From positions 1 through 64,000 of the forward strand of contig NZ_VENF01000001.1 of assembly GCF_009711715.1 (NCBI RefSeq): a stretch of 64,000 bases of DNA, in the 5' to 3' direction. The notes under the pieces were generated by a model, which did no database searches, was not told the origin of the DNA, and was given only the letters and a program-made list of their open reading frames with translations. Each line of letters begins with the position of its first letter. Position 1 is the stretch's first letter. Below are positions 25,651 to 35,099 of the stretch, one piece after another. Source of the stretch: Methylophaga sp. Lineage in GTDB: Bacteria; Pseudomonadota; Gammaproteobacteria; Nitrosococcales; Methylophagaceae. The position numbers and the translations under genes were made by a program.

Positions 25651-25690
25651 AAAAAGGCCCTTGAATTGTTTCAAGGGCCTTTTTTGTTTC
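25651..25690 (+). terminator. Rho-independent terminator of pqqA
   Basis: A perfect 15-bp stem (AAAAAGGCCCTTGAA with its complement) encloses a TTGT loop and runs into a T-tract. The A-run on the other side means it could also work on the opposite strand. Confidence 0.9.
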
Positions 25691-25872
25691 AGCCAGCCTG
25701 AAATGTTCCTGTAAGCTCCAGAATGACCGGTTTCTGAACGAAGATTCTCTACCGGTTATTTATAATCGCTTTTGTCAATCATATTAATTGAATTAAGTCG
25801 TTGTACCAATCTATCAGGCTCGACTACAATGCACACTGTCATTTACGACATAACCCACAAAGGAGCTAAATA
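25691..25872. other. Upstream region of ahpC
   Basis: About 180 bases between the pqqA terminator and ahpC. It holds the ahpC promoter region and ends in a clear ribosome binding site (AAAGGAGC). I could not point to a convincing OxyR site. Confidence 0.4.
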
Positions 25873-26439
25873 ATGTCATCACTGATTAATACAGAGATCA
25901 AACCATTTAAAGCGACCGCCTATCACAATGGCGAATTCGTTGATGTAACAAGCGACGATGTCAAAGGTAAATGGGCTGTATTCGTTTTCTACCCAGCTGA
26001 CTTTACTTTTGTTTGCCCAACCGAACTGGGTGATGTTGCTGATCACTACGAACAACTGAAAGAAATGGGTGTGGAAGTCTACTCTGTTTCTACTGACACT
26101 CACTTCGTTCACAAAGCATGGCACGATGCGTCTGAAACCATCAAAAAAATCAAGTTCCCGATGATTGGTGATCCAACTGGCCGCATCACCCGTAACTTTG
26201 ACGTCATGATCGAAGAAGACGGTGTTGCGCTGCGTGGTACCTTCATCGTCGATCCAGACGGCATCATCAAAGCAGCCGAAGTCAACGACCTGGGCATCGG
26301 TCGCAGTGCCAAAGATCTGGTACGTAAAGTTCAGGCAGCGCAATATGTTGCCACGCACGAAGGTGAAGTTTGCCCGGCTTCATGGCAGCCAGGCGAAGAA
26401 ACACTGTCGCCATCACTGGATCTGGTCGGCAAAATCTAA
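25873..26439 (+). CDS. ahpC: Alkyl hydroperoxide reductase peroxiredoxin subunit
   Basis: A 188-residue typical 2-Cys peroxiredoxin. The peroxidatic cysteine is Cys48 in [10 protein letters not shown], and the resolving cysteine is in [11 protein letters not shown] near the C-terminus. It reduces hydrogen peroxide and organic peroxides in the cytoplasm and is recycled by AhpF, encoded 84 bases downstream. Translation starts after a strong AAAGGAGC site. Confidence 0.97.
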   Translation: MSSLINTEIKPFKATAYHNGEFVDVTSDDVKGKWAVFVFYPADFTFVCPTELGDVADHYEQLKEMGVEVYSVSTDTHFVHKAWHDASETIKKIKFPMIGDPTGRITRNFDVMIEEDGVALRGTFIVDPDGIIKAAEVNDLGIGRSAKDLVRKVQAAQYVATHEGEVCPASWQPGEETLSPSLDLVGKI

Positions 26440-26462
26440 ACCAGGTCATCCTGCCAAAGACT

Positions 26463-26489
26463 CTGTCCGGGCATTGCGCCCGGGCACAG
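26463..26489 (+). other. Hairpin between ahpC and ahpF
   Basis: CCGGGC pairs with GCCCGG, extended by CTGT/ACAG across a two-base bulge. There is no U-tract. It probably stabilises the 3' end of the ahpC mRNA or lowers ahpF expression, as would suit the higher need for AhpC. Confidence 0.5.
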
Positions 26490-26523
26490 TCCACTTATTG
26501 TTAACTGATTACAGGTATTTATC

Positions 26524-28104
26524 ATGTTGGATGCAAACATCGCCGCACAATTGAAAGGCTACATGCAAAACATCAAACGCCCAGTCGAGTTGATTGCGGC
26601 GCTGGATGACAGTGCAAAAGCCAATGAAATGCGCGAGTTGCTGCAGGAAATTGCAGATATGTCTTCACAGGTGAGCTTCATTGAAGACGTTCACAGCGAC
26701 AGCCGCAAGCCTTCATTCCAGATAAAACAACCAGACGGTGAAGAGAAAATCCGCTTTGCCGGTATCCCGATGGGACACGAATTCACTTCTCTGGTGCTGG
26801 CATTGCTGCACACGGGCGGGCATCCAACCAAACTGGAAGACGAAGTCATCGAACAGATCAAGAATCTGGAAGGTGAATATCACTTCGAGACATATATTTC
26901 ATTGTCGTGCCAGAATTGTCCGGAAGTGGTCCAGGCGCTCAACGTTATGGCCATTCACAACCCGAACATCAGTCACACCATGATTGATGGTGCGCTGTTC
27001 CAGGACGAAGTCGATGAGCGTCAGATCATGGCGGTACCGACTATATATCTTAACGACAAGAGCTTCGGTCAAGGCCGTATGAGCCTGCCGGAAATCATTG
27101 CCAAACTGGATAAAGGTGCGGTCAAGCGCGAGGCTGAGAAAATCAGTGCCAAGGAAGATTTTGATGTACTAATTGTCGGCGGTGGTCCTGCCGGTGCTTC
27201 AGCGTCGATCTATGCCGCCCGTAAAGGTATTCGTACCGGTATCGTGGCCGAGCGCTTTGGTGGTCAGGTGATGGACACCATGGCGATAGAAAACTTTATC
27301 TCGGTCAAGGAAACGGAAGGCCCGAAGCTGGTCGCTGCCCTGGAAGAACACGTCAAGGAATATGAAGTTGACGTCATGAATCTGCAACGTGCCAAAAAGC
27401 TGAGCAAGAAAGACAACATGATCCAGGTCGAGTTGGAAAGTGGTGCGACGCTGAGCAGTAAAACCGTGATTCTGGCCACAGGTGCCCGTTGGAAACAATT
27501 AGGTGTACCCGGTGAGGAAGAATATCGGGGTCATGGCGTGGCTTACTGCCCGCACTGCGACGGTCCCCTGTTCAAAGGCAAACCGGTTGCCGTGATTGGT
27601 GGTGGTAACTCCGGTGTTGAAGCGGCAATTGACCTTGCTGGTATCGTCGGTCATGTCACGCTGATTGAGTACAACGGTGAACTGCGTGCCGATGCGGTGT
27701 TGCAGAAGAAACTGTTCTCGCTGGATAACGTGACCATCGTAACCGGTGCACAGACCACCGAGATTACCGGTGCTGAGGGCAAGGTAAACGGCCTGGTTTA
27801 CATCGACCGTGCGACAGAGCAGAAACACACGCTGGATCTGAATGCGGTATTTATCCAGATTGGTCTGGTACCGAATACCGACTGGCTGAAAGACACGATT
27901 AAACTGAGCAAATACGGTGAAATCGAAATCGATAATCACGGCCAGACTTCAATGCCGGGTGTCTTTGCGGCGGGTGACGTAACCACAATCCCCTACAAGC
28001 AAATTATCATGGCGATGGGTGACGGCGCCCGTGCTGCACTGGGTGCCTTTGATTACATCATCCGCAGTGATTTTGATGATGAAGAGAAAACCAACGCCGC
28101 CTGA
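26524..28104 (+). CDS. ahpF: Alkyl hydroperoxide reductase flavoprotein subunit
   Basis: A 526-residue NADH-dependent disulfide reductase for AhpC. The N-terminal tandem thioredoxin-fold domain has the redox pair CQNC near residue 130. The FAD domain starts [16 protein letters not shown] near residue 215. The C-terminal thioredoxin-reductase-like centre is CPHCDGP near residue 345, and the second nucleotide motif is [17 protein letters not shown]. Length and motifs are typical. Confidence 0.97.
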   Translation: MLDANIAAQLKGYMQNIKRPVELIAALDDSAKANEMRELLQEIADMSSQVSFIEDVHSDSRKPSFQIKQPDGEEKIRFAGIPMGHEFTSLVLALLHTGGHPTKLEDEVIEQIKNLEGEYHFETYISLSCQNCPEVVQALNVMAIHNPNISHTMIDGALFQDEVDERQIMAVPTIYLNDKSFGQGRMSLPEIIAKLDKGAVKREAEKISAKEDFDVLIVGGGPAGASASIYAARKGIRTGIVAERFGGQVMDTMAIENFISVKETEGPKLVAALEEHVKEYEVDVMNLQRAKKLSKKDNMIQVELESGATLSSKTVILATGARWKQLGVPGEEEYRGHGVAYCPHCDGPLFKGKPVAVIGGGNSGVEAAIDLAGIVGHVTLIEYNGELRADAVLQKKLFSLDNVTIVTGAQTTEITGAEGKVNGLVYIDRATEQKHTLDLNAVFIQIGLVPNTDWLKDTIKLSKYGEIEIDNHGQTSMPGVFAAGDVTTIPYKQIIMAMGDGARAALGAFDYIIRSDFDDEEKTNAA

Positions 28105-28117
28105 TAAGCTGCTGGTT

Positions 28118-28792
28118 TTATTCTGAACCCGGGGCCTCGTCAACCAGATCCAACAGGTTGACGAGGTTCATTTTTATTGCAAGGCGGGTCAGCTCGATAT
28201 CACTGCTGACACCGAGTTTTTTCTTGATGATGTAATGCGAGTTAGACACCGTTTTGGGACTGATATTGAGCAAATCGGCAATGGCCTGATTCGATTTGGC
28301 ATCGACCAGTAAACGTAAAATCTCAAATTCCCTCACGGTCAGTTCGTCCAGTGCCGACTGTTCCTGCCCCAGTTTTTCCATCGCCAGTGCCTGTGCAATA
28401 TCAGCACTCAGGGTGTGTTTATTCTGTGCAACCTGATGAATCGCGCGAATCAGGGCTTCCGGTTCGCTGCTTTTGGTGATGTAACCCAGGGCGCCGGCCC
28501 GGGTCGCCTGCAGTGCAAAACTGGGATTCTGATGCATGCTGAACACCAGCACCCGTGCATTGGCATCATACTGACGAATTCGTTCTATCGCTTTCAGACC
28601 ACTTTGACCCGGCAGAGAAATATCCATCACCACCACATCAGGCTGATGCTGTTTGTACTGGCTGTATGCCTCGTTACCGTCGCCGGCTTCACAGATAACC
28701 TCAAACTCAGCCTGCTTCTGCAACAAAGAGCGATAACCTTCCCTGACGATGGCATGATCGTCGACCAGCATGATTGTGACAGTCTTACTCAT
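28118..28792 (-). CDS. NarL/LuxR-type response regulator, possible mxa regulator
   Basis: A 224-residue response regulator with an N-terminal receiver (acidic pocket DDHAIVREGY, phosphorylated Asp57 in VVVMDISLPG) and a C-terminal LuxR-type HTH (LTVREFEILRLLVDAKSNQAIADLL region). It overlaps the 3' end of its kinase gene by 8 bases. The pair is divergent from the mxa-type operon. In methylotrophs, NarL-type regulators such as MxaB or MoxX control methanol dehydrogenase genes; that role here is inferred from position only. Confidence 0.88.
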   Translation of the reverse strand: MSKTVTIMLVDDHAIVREGYRSLLQKQAEFEVICEAGDGNEAYSQYKQHQPDVVVMDISLPGQSGLKAIERIRQYDANARVLVFSMHQNPSFALQATRAGALGYITKSSEPEALIRAIHQVAQNKHTLSADIAQALAMEKLGQEQSALDELTVREFEILRLLVDAKSNQAIADLLNISPKTVSNSHYIIKKKLGVSSDIELTRLAIKMNLVNLLDLVDEAPGSE

Positions 28793-30158
28793 TTTGCATT
28801 AACTCTTGGTTCGCTTCATGTATGGGCAGAGATACGGTGACCAGCAAGCCGCCGTAGCGCTGTGCCTGCAAGCTGAGACGTCCATCCAGCGCGGTGACAC
28901 GCTCGTGAATGCCGAGCAGGCCCATACCCATCGTCTTCTCAAAGGACTCGGCCTGCGCGATACCGTCATCACTGATACTGATTAATACCGTCTGATCGGT
29001 CATCCGCCTGAGACTGATCTCGGCTTTCCCCGCTTTGGCGTGCTTGGCGATATTGGTCAGACATTCCTGCACGATACGATAGATATTGACCGGTAAGGGC
29101 TCAGGCAGGTTATCCAGACTCTTATCGATATCAAGCAGATACTGTGTCTGATTACCGCTGCGCTGATTCCAACTCTTGACCAGTTGCGTCAGGCTGGCAC
29201 AGAGGCCGAGTTCATCGACCTCAGTGGGTCTGAGGCGCGTCAACAGATTTCGCAGGGCTTTCATCATATGTGCAGTGATATGGCTGATCGACTGGACCTC
29301 ATCAAGCACCGCCGGGCAGTCTTTTCTGGCAGTCTGCGCTACTGATGCGGTTACCGCATTAATACCGGCCAGACACTGTCCAAATTCATCATGCAGTTCG
29401 CGGGAAATATAACGATGTTCCTCTTCCTGGGCATTCATCAGTTTCAGTGCCAGCCTTTTATTCTCTGCCAGCGTATGTTGCTGGCTACTGGCGAGTGCGT
29501 TAATGGCTTCGCTGGTGCGGCGCCATTCGACAATATCAAAGCTGGGAAGGCGGTAATCCAGATCCCCCTCACGCATTTTTTCCAGACCATTCACAATCCG
29601 GTGGGCCGGACGTAGCATCCGGTTGAGAGTCCAGAACATCAGTACGCAGAGGGCGAGGAAAGTCACGGTCAATACACCGGTAACAGCACGCAGATTATTC
29701 CATGCCCGGGTGGTTTCCATCTGTACATTCAGTGTCACCAGCACCGTGCCGTATCTCAAGGCGTTGAAGTTGACTGGTGTCCTGACTTCGTAGTCCGGGT
29801 TAAAAAACTGCTGATAAAGACTGCCAAACCAGTTGGGATAGGTGGTTTCCAGATCCGGCATATCATTACACAGGCTACGCTGACGGCTCTGGGTGCGAGA
29901 TAGAAACTGGGTGCAGGAGCCAGGCACGCCGCCGATGCCGCGCCACTGATTGACATCAGGAAATGTTCGCGAAAAATCATAACGCTGAAACATCTGTAAC
30001 AACTGTTGCCGGGTTTGTCTTTCTATCCGGTTGGCGGTTTGTTTGGCTTCAAAAATAGCCTGTTTGTCAGTCTGGTAAAGCACATACCAGGCGCTGGCGA
30101 TCAGACATACCAGAGCGATCAGCAGTATCCGGACCAGAAGCTGGGCTTTTAAATTCAT
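28785..30158 (-). CDS. Membrane sensor histidine kinase
   Basis: A 457-residue HisKA_3 kinase. Transmembrane helices lie at about 7-28 and 158-178, with a periplasmic domain between them containing two cysteines (82 and 97) and several acidic residues. A HAMP domain follows. The phosphorylated His256 is in SRELHDEFGQC. An HATPase domain ends with GMGLLGIHERVTALDGRL. It phosphorylates the adjacent response regulator. The signal is unknown. Proximity to the mxa operon suggests sensing linked to methanol oxidation or its metal, as for MxaY or MoxY kinases. Confidence 0.87.
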   Translation of the reverse strand: MNLKAQLLVRILLIALVCLIASAWYVLYQTDKQAIFEAKQTANRIERQTRQQLLQMFQRYDFSRTFPDVNQWRGIGGVPGSCTQFLSRTQSRQRSLCNDMPDLETTYPNWFGSLYQQFFNPDYEVRTPVNFNALRYGTVLVTLNVQMETTRAWNNLRAVTGVLTVTFLALCVLMFWTLNRMLRPAHRIVNGLEKMREGDLDYRLPSFDIVEWRRTSEAINALASSQQHTLAENKRLALKLMNAQEEEHRYISRELHDEFGQCLAGINAVTASVAQTARKDCPAVLDEVQSISHITAHMMKALRNLLTRLRPTEVDELGLCASLTQLVKSWNQRSGNQTQYLLDIDKSLDNLPEPLPVNIYRIVQECLTNIAKHAKAGKAEISLRRMTDQTVLISISDDGIAQAESFEKTMGMGLLGIHERVTALDGRLSLQAQRYGGLLVTVSLPIHEANQELMQNE

Positions 30159-30341
30159 GCGTATTTCACGGGGCTGAAAGGAAGTTAAAGTCTAGGCTGT
30201 TAAGGGACAGCTTAAAAGCCGTAAATTCAGCTCGGGAAATTTGCCCGTAGTTTGAGGGCAGATATCTGATGCATCAATTGTGCTCTCGATTTCTAATAGC
30301 GGAGGTTAGAACAAACAACAATAAACAAACGAGAGAGAACC

Positions 30342-30740
30342 ATGGAAATATTATTGATCGGTGCTGTAGCGATGATGGCGGCGCTTATTCTGAGTGCCTG
30401 GCTGATGACCTTTGCCAAGTGGTTCCCACTGCCAGGGGTGGATGCGTTTATCATTGACTATAAAACCATGATTCGGGCCCATGTGGATTATGCCTTGATG
30501 GCTTTGTTCAGTCTGGGGTTCTATGCTGCTGCCAAAGGCGCCGGAATCGACTTACCGGTTCTGGCATGCTGGGCTGTCGCGATTGGCGGTTTTACCAATC
30601 CGACCATTTTCACCGTTGCCGCGTTTGACATGGCATTCTGGGACAAAATGATCTGGAAGATTTTTTCTGCGGTCAGTTTTGCAATCACAACAGTAGGTTT
30701 TGTCTGGATTGGATTCACTTTTCTTCAATTTGCTTGGTAA
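30342..30740 (+). CDS. Small four-helix membrane protein of unknown function
   Basis: A 132-residue protein with four predicted transmembrane helices. Charged or polar marks are few: a cytoplasm-facing DYKTMIRAHVDY between helices 1 and 2, and GGFTNPTIF between helices 3 and 4. The RAH motif and four-helix size faintly recall the styrene oxide isomerase-like family, in which a histidine in that place binds heme; this is a weak memory-based comparison. It starts after GAGAG and lies 45 bases before mxaR, so it is probably the first gene of the mxa-type operon. Confidence 0.6.
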   Translation: MEILLIGAVAMMAALILSAWLMTFAKWFPLPGVDAFIIDYKTMIRAHVDYALMALFSLGFYAAAKGAGIDLPVLACWAVAIGGFTNPTIFTVAAFDMAFWDKMIWKIFSAVSFAITTVGFVWIGFTFLQFAW

Positions 30741-30785
30741 AGTAGTCCGGCACAAAAAACACAAAAATAGCTAAGGGGAGAGAAC

Positions 30786-31805
30786 ATGGCTGAATCTCAG
30801 CTGTTACAAACGGCGCGTGATCACGCGCTGGCACTCGAGAAGGGCGTTAATGATGTCGTTGTCGGCCAAAAACAGGCGGTGCGTCTTATTCTGATTGCGC
30901 TGCATGCCCGCGGTCACGTGCTGCTGGAAGGGGGTGTCGGTGTCGGTAAAACAACCCTGCTGCGGGCATTTTCCAAGGCATTAGGCGGTGCTTTTGGTCG
31001 TATCGAAGGTAGTGTCGATATGATGCCGAATGATCTACTCTACAGCGCCTGGGTGAATGCTGAGGGCAAACCGGTCATCGACCCCGGTCCGCTGATTAGG
31101 CATGGTGAAGAAACGGCCGTGTTCTTCTTCAATGAAATCAACCGTGCCCGGCCGCAGGTTCAGTCCCTATTGCTGCGGGCGATGGCAGAACGCAGTGTTG
31201 AAGCCTTCGGTAAAGAATACCGCTTCCCGCATATGGTGGTGTTTGCTGACCGTAATGCGGTGGAAAAAGAAGAGACCTTCGAGCTGAGTGCCGCTGCTCG
31301 CGACCGTTTCCTGTTTGAAATCAATATCAGCCGTCCGGAGGAGGATGAAATCCGTCGCCGGCTGATTTTTGATCCGGCTTTCCATGATGTGGATCAGCTT
31401 CTGGCCAATATCAGTGAACCGTTACTCGACTATCGTGAGCTGAATCAGCTGGATCGTGAGATTCAGCGTTCGATTTTTGTGTCTCCTGAAATCGAAAATT
31501 ATGTGGTGCGCCTGTGGGATGCCAGCTGGAAACCGGCTGAAATGGGCATTGAACTGGAAGACATCTATGTCGAGGATCTGGTCGTCGCCGGTGCCAGTGT
31601 CCGGGGTATGTCAGCCATGGTGCGTGCGGCCAAGGTCAGTGCCTGGCTGGATGGCCGCGATCATGTGCTGCCGGATGATATTCATACCGTACTTCTGCCT
31701 TCGATGACACACCGGGTCTTCCTGTCGCCGGTCTATGAAGGTCGTCGTGAACAGATCATGCCGCAATTTGTTCGCGCCCTGCGTGACCATATTGCCACGC
31801 CCTGA
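30786..31805 (+). CDS. mxaR: MoxR-family AAA+ ATPase of the methanol dehydrogenase locus
   Basis: A 339-residue AAA+ protein: Walker A GGVGVGKTTL at residues 49-58, then VDMMPNDLLYSAW and Walker B VFFFNEINRARPQ. The usual Walker B Asp is Asn116, while the catalytic Glu117 is kept; sensor-1 region FADRNAVEKEETFEL follows. The order MoxR ATPase, DUF58, then the MxaA, C, K and L types is that of mxaRSACKL, whose products help activate or insert calcium into methanol dehydrogenase. The AAA+ protein probably acts with the von Willebrand A proteins encoded downstream as a chaperone pair. Confidence 0.82.
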   Translation: MAESQLLQTARDHALALEKGVNDVVVGQKQAVRLILIALHARGHVLLEGGVGVGKTTLLRAFSKALGGAFGRIEGSVDMMPNDLLYSAWVNAEGKPVIDPGPLIRHGEETAVFFFNEINRARPQVQSLLLRAMAERSVEAFGKEYRFPHMVVFADRNAVEKEETFELSAAARDRFLFEINISRPEEDEIRRRLIFDPAFHDVDQLLANISEPLLDYRELNQLDREIQRSIFVSPEIENYVVRLWDASWKPAEMGIELEDIYVEDLVVAGASVRGMSAMVRAAKVSAWLDGRDHVLPDDIHTVLLPSMTHRVFLSPVYEGRREQIMPQFVRALRDHIATP

Positions 31806-31810
31806 TCATT

Positions 31811-32698
31811 ATGGATTTACGAGACCTGCAGCCGCAGGAATTCAGCTACCGTTTTCCGGACAAGATCTTCGGTCATGTGCCCGGTGCCCATAGCGGCACT
31901 GCGCTGGGCAGCGGTGATCGATTCGCTGGCTTTGCCGACCTGTTTGATTATCCGGATCCACGCCGCCTGGATATCCGCGCCAGTATCCGCAGTCAGGCTG
32001 CGGATATCAGCCCGCAGCAACAGCGCTGGCTGGTCAAGCGTTATCAGCAGCGGGCATCGATTACACTCTGGTTGCTGGCCGATGTCAGTAAATCGATGTC
32101 AGTAGCTAGTGTGAACCATGAACGCCTGGCCAGGCTGGCGCATATGATTGCCCACTCCTCGATTGGTTTGGGCGATCGCTTTGCGATGGCTGCGTTTGAT
32201 TCAATCTGGCGTCAGGACCTGACCATTATGCCGACCACACAGCGCAGTATGCCGGCATTTGCAGCGGAGAAACTGCTGACTGCAGCAGCTCCTTCAGCAC
32301 CCGGTGCCGATGGTTTGTTCCATACCGCCGATCTGGTCAACAACAAGCGGGCAATGGTATTTCTGGCTTCTGACTTTTGTTTTGATCTGGATCTGGTGGA
32401 ACGCAGTCTGCGAAAGCTATCACAATACACGGTGATTCCCATTATCTGGCGCCATGATGATGTGGACCATTTCCCGTCACATGCCGGCTGGGCGGAAACC
32501 CGAGATGCCGAGACCGGCCAGCGCCACAGTGTCTGGATGCGTCCCGGTATGAAAAAGCGCTGGCAGCAGCAGATGGATGATCATTTTTCCCGGTTAACCG
32601 AGTGTTTTATGCGCTATCGCATCAGACCCCTGTTTGTAGATGGTGATATCACGCCACAGCAGTTGACCGAATATTTTCACGGCATGAAAAGAGCTTAG
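31811..32698 (+). CDS. mxaS: MxaS-like DUF58 protein
   Basis: A 295-residue cytoplasmic DUF58 protein. The domain is a degenerate von Willebrand A fold: LDIRASIRSQ precedes it and WLLADVSKSMSV carries a DxSxS metal-site motif near residue 95. DUF58 proteins nearly always pair with MoxR ATPases, as here 5 bases apart. Named by order in the mxa cluster; it is known to be needed for methanol oxidation in other methylotrophs, with unclear biochemistry. Confidence 0.78.
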   Translation: MDLRDLQPQEFSYRFPDKIFGHVPGAHSGTALGSGDRFAGFADLFDYPDPRRLDIRASIRSQAADISPQQQRWLVKRYQQRASITLWLLADVSKSMSVASVNHERLARLAHMIAHSSIGLGDRFAMAAFDSIWRQDLTIMPTTQRSMPAFAAEKLLTAAAPSAPGADGLFHTADLVNNKRAMVFLASDFCFDLDLVERSLRKLSQYTVIPIIWRHDDVDHFPSHAGWAETRDAETGQRHSVWMRPGMKKRWQQQMDDHFSRLTECFMRYRIRPLFVDGDITPQQLTEYFHGMKRA

Positions 32699-32708
32699 GA
32701 ATGCAGAT

Positions 32709-33554
32709 ATGCGTAATTGCTTTGTATTAGTCCTGTTTCTGTATTCTCTGCAGGCACAGGCGATAGACACCTCGATTGAACTGGATCGGAGTTGGGGCCT
32801 GTTGGTTGGTGATATGTTGACAGCGACTGTAGACCTGCCTGTGTCAGTTACAGAGCTGGACTCTCAGTCTCTGCCGCAACATGAAAAGCGCTATGGCCCG
32901 TGGCTTTATCTGCATGACACCGAACAGCAGGACAATCGCCTGATACTGCACTATCAAGTGATTAACGTGCCGGCGGAAAACCGCGAAGTAGCCACACCGG
33001 AACTGGAATTAAGAACCAAAGACGGTGAGTTCATCACCATACCGTCAGCACCCATGCAGATTGGTTCTTTTATGGAACAAAGCAGTGATGGAGAAGGGGG
33101 TACCAGCGTCATTCCACGTGGAGATATGCGACTTTTACCCACTGAGCAGACCACACTGGTGTGGCAGCTGTGGACCACACTGACTGTGCTGTTGCTGAGC
33201 AGTTTGATCTGGCTGTTCTGGCATTTCGGTCTGCGCCCTCGCCATCGTTTGCCTTTTGCTACGGCGATGTTTGAACTCAACAAAATGCGTCTGCTGGGAC
33301 GCAAAGATGCTGATGCGGCCAGCCGCAGCCTGCACCATGCCTTCAACCGTTGTGCCGGACGGGTTGTGATTAACAGCGAACTGGACAAGCTCTGGCAGCA
33401 ATGTCCCTGGCTGGAAGCGCTGAAGGCTGACATAGAAAGCTTTTACCATGCATCGGCAGCACATTATTTCAGTCCTTCAGCTGCTGAGCAGAAAGACTTC
33501 GAGGAGATCCTGAAGCTTGCCAAAGCCTGCCGGGAGCGGGAGCGCCTGGCATGA
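32709..33554 (+). CDS. mxaA: MxaA-like membrane-anchored periplasmic protein
   Basis: A 281-residue protein with an N-terminal signal sequence (LVLFLYSLQAQA), a periplasmic beta-rich domain of about 140 residues, one transmembrane helix near 155-175 (LTVLLLSSLIWLFWHFG) and a cytoplasmic helical tail. Sequence is poorly conserved and I identify it by position between mxaS and mxaC, by size and by topology. It overlaps mxaC by 4 bases. MxaA is linked to calcium insertion into methanol dehydrogenase. Confidence 0.72.
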   Translation: MRNCFVLVLFLYSLQAQAIDTSIELDRSWGLLVGDMLTATVDLPVSVTELDSQSLPQHEKRYGPWLYLHDTEQQDNRLILHYQVINVPAENREVATPELELRTKDGEFITIPSAPMQIGSFMEQSSDGEGGTSVIPRGDMRLLPTEQTTLVWQLWTTLTVLLLSSLIWLFWHFGLRPRHRLPFATAMFELNKMRLLGRKDADAASRSLHHAFNRCAGRVVINSELDKLWQQCPWLEALKADIESFYHASAAHYFSPSAAEQKDFEEILKLAKACRERERLA

Positions 33555-34567
33555 ACCTGTTTGGTCTTGAATGGTTTAATCCCGGCTTTTTACTGCTGCT
33601 GCCGCTGGCGCTGTTGCCGTGGTTTAACCACAACCTGGATAAGACCGTGGCCTGGGTCAACCTGGTACCGGTGGATCCTTTATCACGCTTTTTCAATATC
33701 GGTCTTAAAGTCCTGTCCACCCTGGTCATTGCGGCGCTGGTGCTGGCTCTGGCGGGGCCCAGCCAGCCCGAGCAGAAAGTGGAGCGAATCGGCGAGGGCG
33801 CAGAGATTGTGCTGCTTCTTGATCGCAGCCGCAGCATGGACGACCCGTTTGCGGTCAAACATCAGGCAGCTGCAGTCAGTGTCGGCGGTGACAACTCCAA
33901 ACGTAATGTCGCGCGGGATTACCTGACTGAGTTTGTCAGAAACCGGCCAGATGACCGTTTCGGTTTTGTGTTTTTCAGTACCAAGTCGGTCAACCTGCTG
34001 CCACTGACCTATGACAAAGAGGTCGTTCTGGCGACGATCAATGCCAACTCCCTTGGCAAAGGTCTGTCTGATACTAATATGGCAGAAGCCCTGCTCAGCA
34101 GCGCCGAAATGTTTGAAGGCCAGGCTTATCGCGGCTCGCGGATTGTGTTGCTGGTCTCTGATGGTGGACAGTTGTTGTCTGAAGAGGCAAAAGAACAGAT
34201 AAGCCGTCTTTATAAAGAGATGAACCTCAGCATTTACTGGATTTACCTTAAGTCCAATCAGGCAATGACACTGGAAGAGTCGGATGAGGACAGTCTGCTC
34301 TGGGTCGATATTCCCGAGCGCAAACTGCATAACTTCTTCAAATCCATCGGCGTGCCTTACCGGGCTTTTGAAGCCGGATCATTGGAAGCCTTTGCCGAGG
34401 CGCTGGCAGAAATTGATCGCCAGCATTATCAGACTCTGATTGTCGAGGAAACGCTGCCGCATGAGCCAAAAACGGATGCCTTGTTATGGCTCGCCTTATT
34501 AGCGGTTCTGTTGCTGGCAGCATCTCATCTATACACCTTCTGGGGAGTAAGAAAAGCCCATGAATAA
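33551..34567 (+). CDS. mxaC: MxaC-like von Willebrand A membrane protein
   Basis: A 338-residue BatA-like protein: two N-terminal transmembrane helices (about 10-25 and 52-70), a periplasmic vWA domain with intact MIDAS motif DRSRSM (Asp91, Ser93, Ser95), and a C-terminal helix (LLWLALLAVLLLAAS) near the end. The MIDAS site binds a divalent metal and a partner protein. It overlaps both neighbours by a few bases, so the operon is tightly coupled. A close paralogue follows at 36111-37121. Confidence 0.8.
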   Translation: MNLFGLEWFNPGFLLLLPLALLPWFNHNLDKTVAWVNLVPVDPLSRFFNIGLKVLSTLVIAALVLALAGPSQPEQKVERIGEGAEIVLLLDRSRSMDDPFAVKHQAAAVSVGGDNSKRNVARDYLTEFVRNRPDDRFGFVFFSTKSVNLLPLTYDKEVVLATINANSLGKGLSDTNMAEALLSSAEMFEGQAYRGSRIVLLVSDGGQLLSEEAKEQISRLYKEMNLSIYWIYLKSNQAMTLEESDEDSLLWVDIPERKLHNFFKSIGVPYRAFEAGSLEAFAEALAEIDRQHYQTLIVEETLPHEPKTDALLWLALLAVLLLAASHLYTFWGVRKAHE

Positions 34568-35099
34568 AACACTTGTTTTAGCACGCTGGCTGTTGATTCT
34601 GCTGATTATCGGCAGTGCTTTGCTGGCCGTCATCACGGCTGGACGTTTGTGGCAGGCGCAACAGGTGAACGCCTATATCAGCGATCCGGAAGCTTTTGAA
34701 ACCATACCTGATGACCCGCGGGCCCGCTTTGCGCATGCCAATATGCTTGAGCGTAAGCAAAAAACCAATGAGGCCCTGGAACAATTGACCCAGGTGTTGG
34801 GGGAGGCGGATGCCGGATTATTACCGCTAGCGTACTTCAACCGCGGCAATATCAATCTGCGCGAGGCACTGAAACTGACCAGTTCTGATGGTAGACAGAT
34901 TCCGCTGATTGAACTGGCCAAACAGGATTATCGCAGTGCACTGGCGCTGGATCCGCAAATGTGGAATGCCCGTTACAATCTTGAAATCGCACTGCGGGTG
35001 GTACCGGAAGATCCGGCCAATACTGAGGATTTCGAAAAAAATGTGATCAGCAGCCAGCGCTCGATTGAGAGTAAGGCATTCAAGGTTGATCTGCCATGA
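34560..35099 (+). CDS. mxaK: MxaK-like membrane-anchored helical protein
   Basis: A 179-residue protein with one N-terminal transmembrane helix (WLLILLIIGSALLAVI) and a periplasmic helical domain resembling TPR repeats (ARFAHANMLERKQKTNEALEQL, then LAYFNRGNINLREAL and QDYRSALALDPQMWNARYNLEIAL). It starts 8 bases inside mxaC and overlaps mxaL by 4. Named by position; TPR partners are usual beside BatA/BatB-type proteins. Confidence 0.75.
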   Translation: MNKTLVLARWLLILLIIGSALLAVITAGRLWQAQQVNAYISDPEAFETIPDDPRARFAHANMLERKQKTNEALEQLTQVLGEADAGLLPLAYFNRGNINLREALKLTSSDGRQIPLIELAKQDYRSALALDPQMWNARYNLEIALRVVPEDPANTEDFEKNVISSQRSIESKAFKVDLP

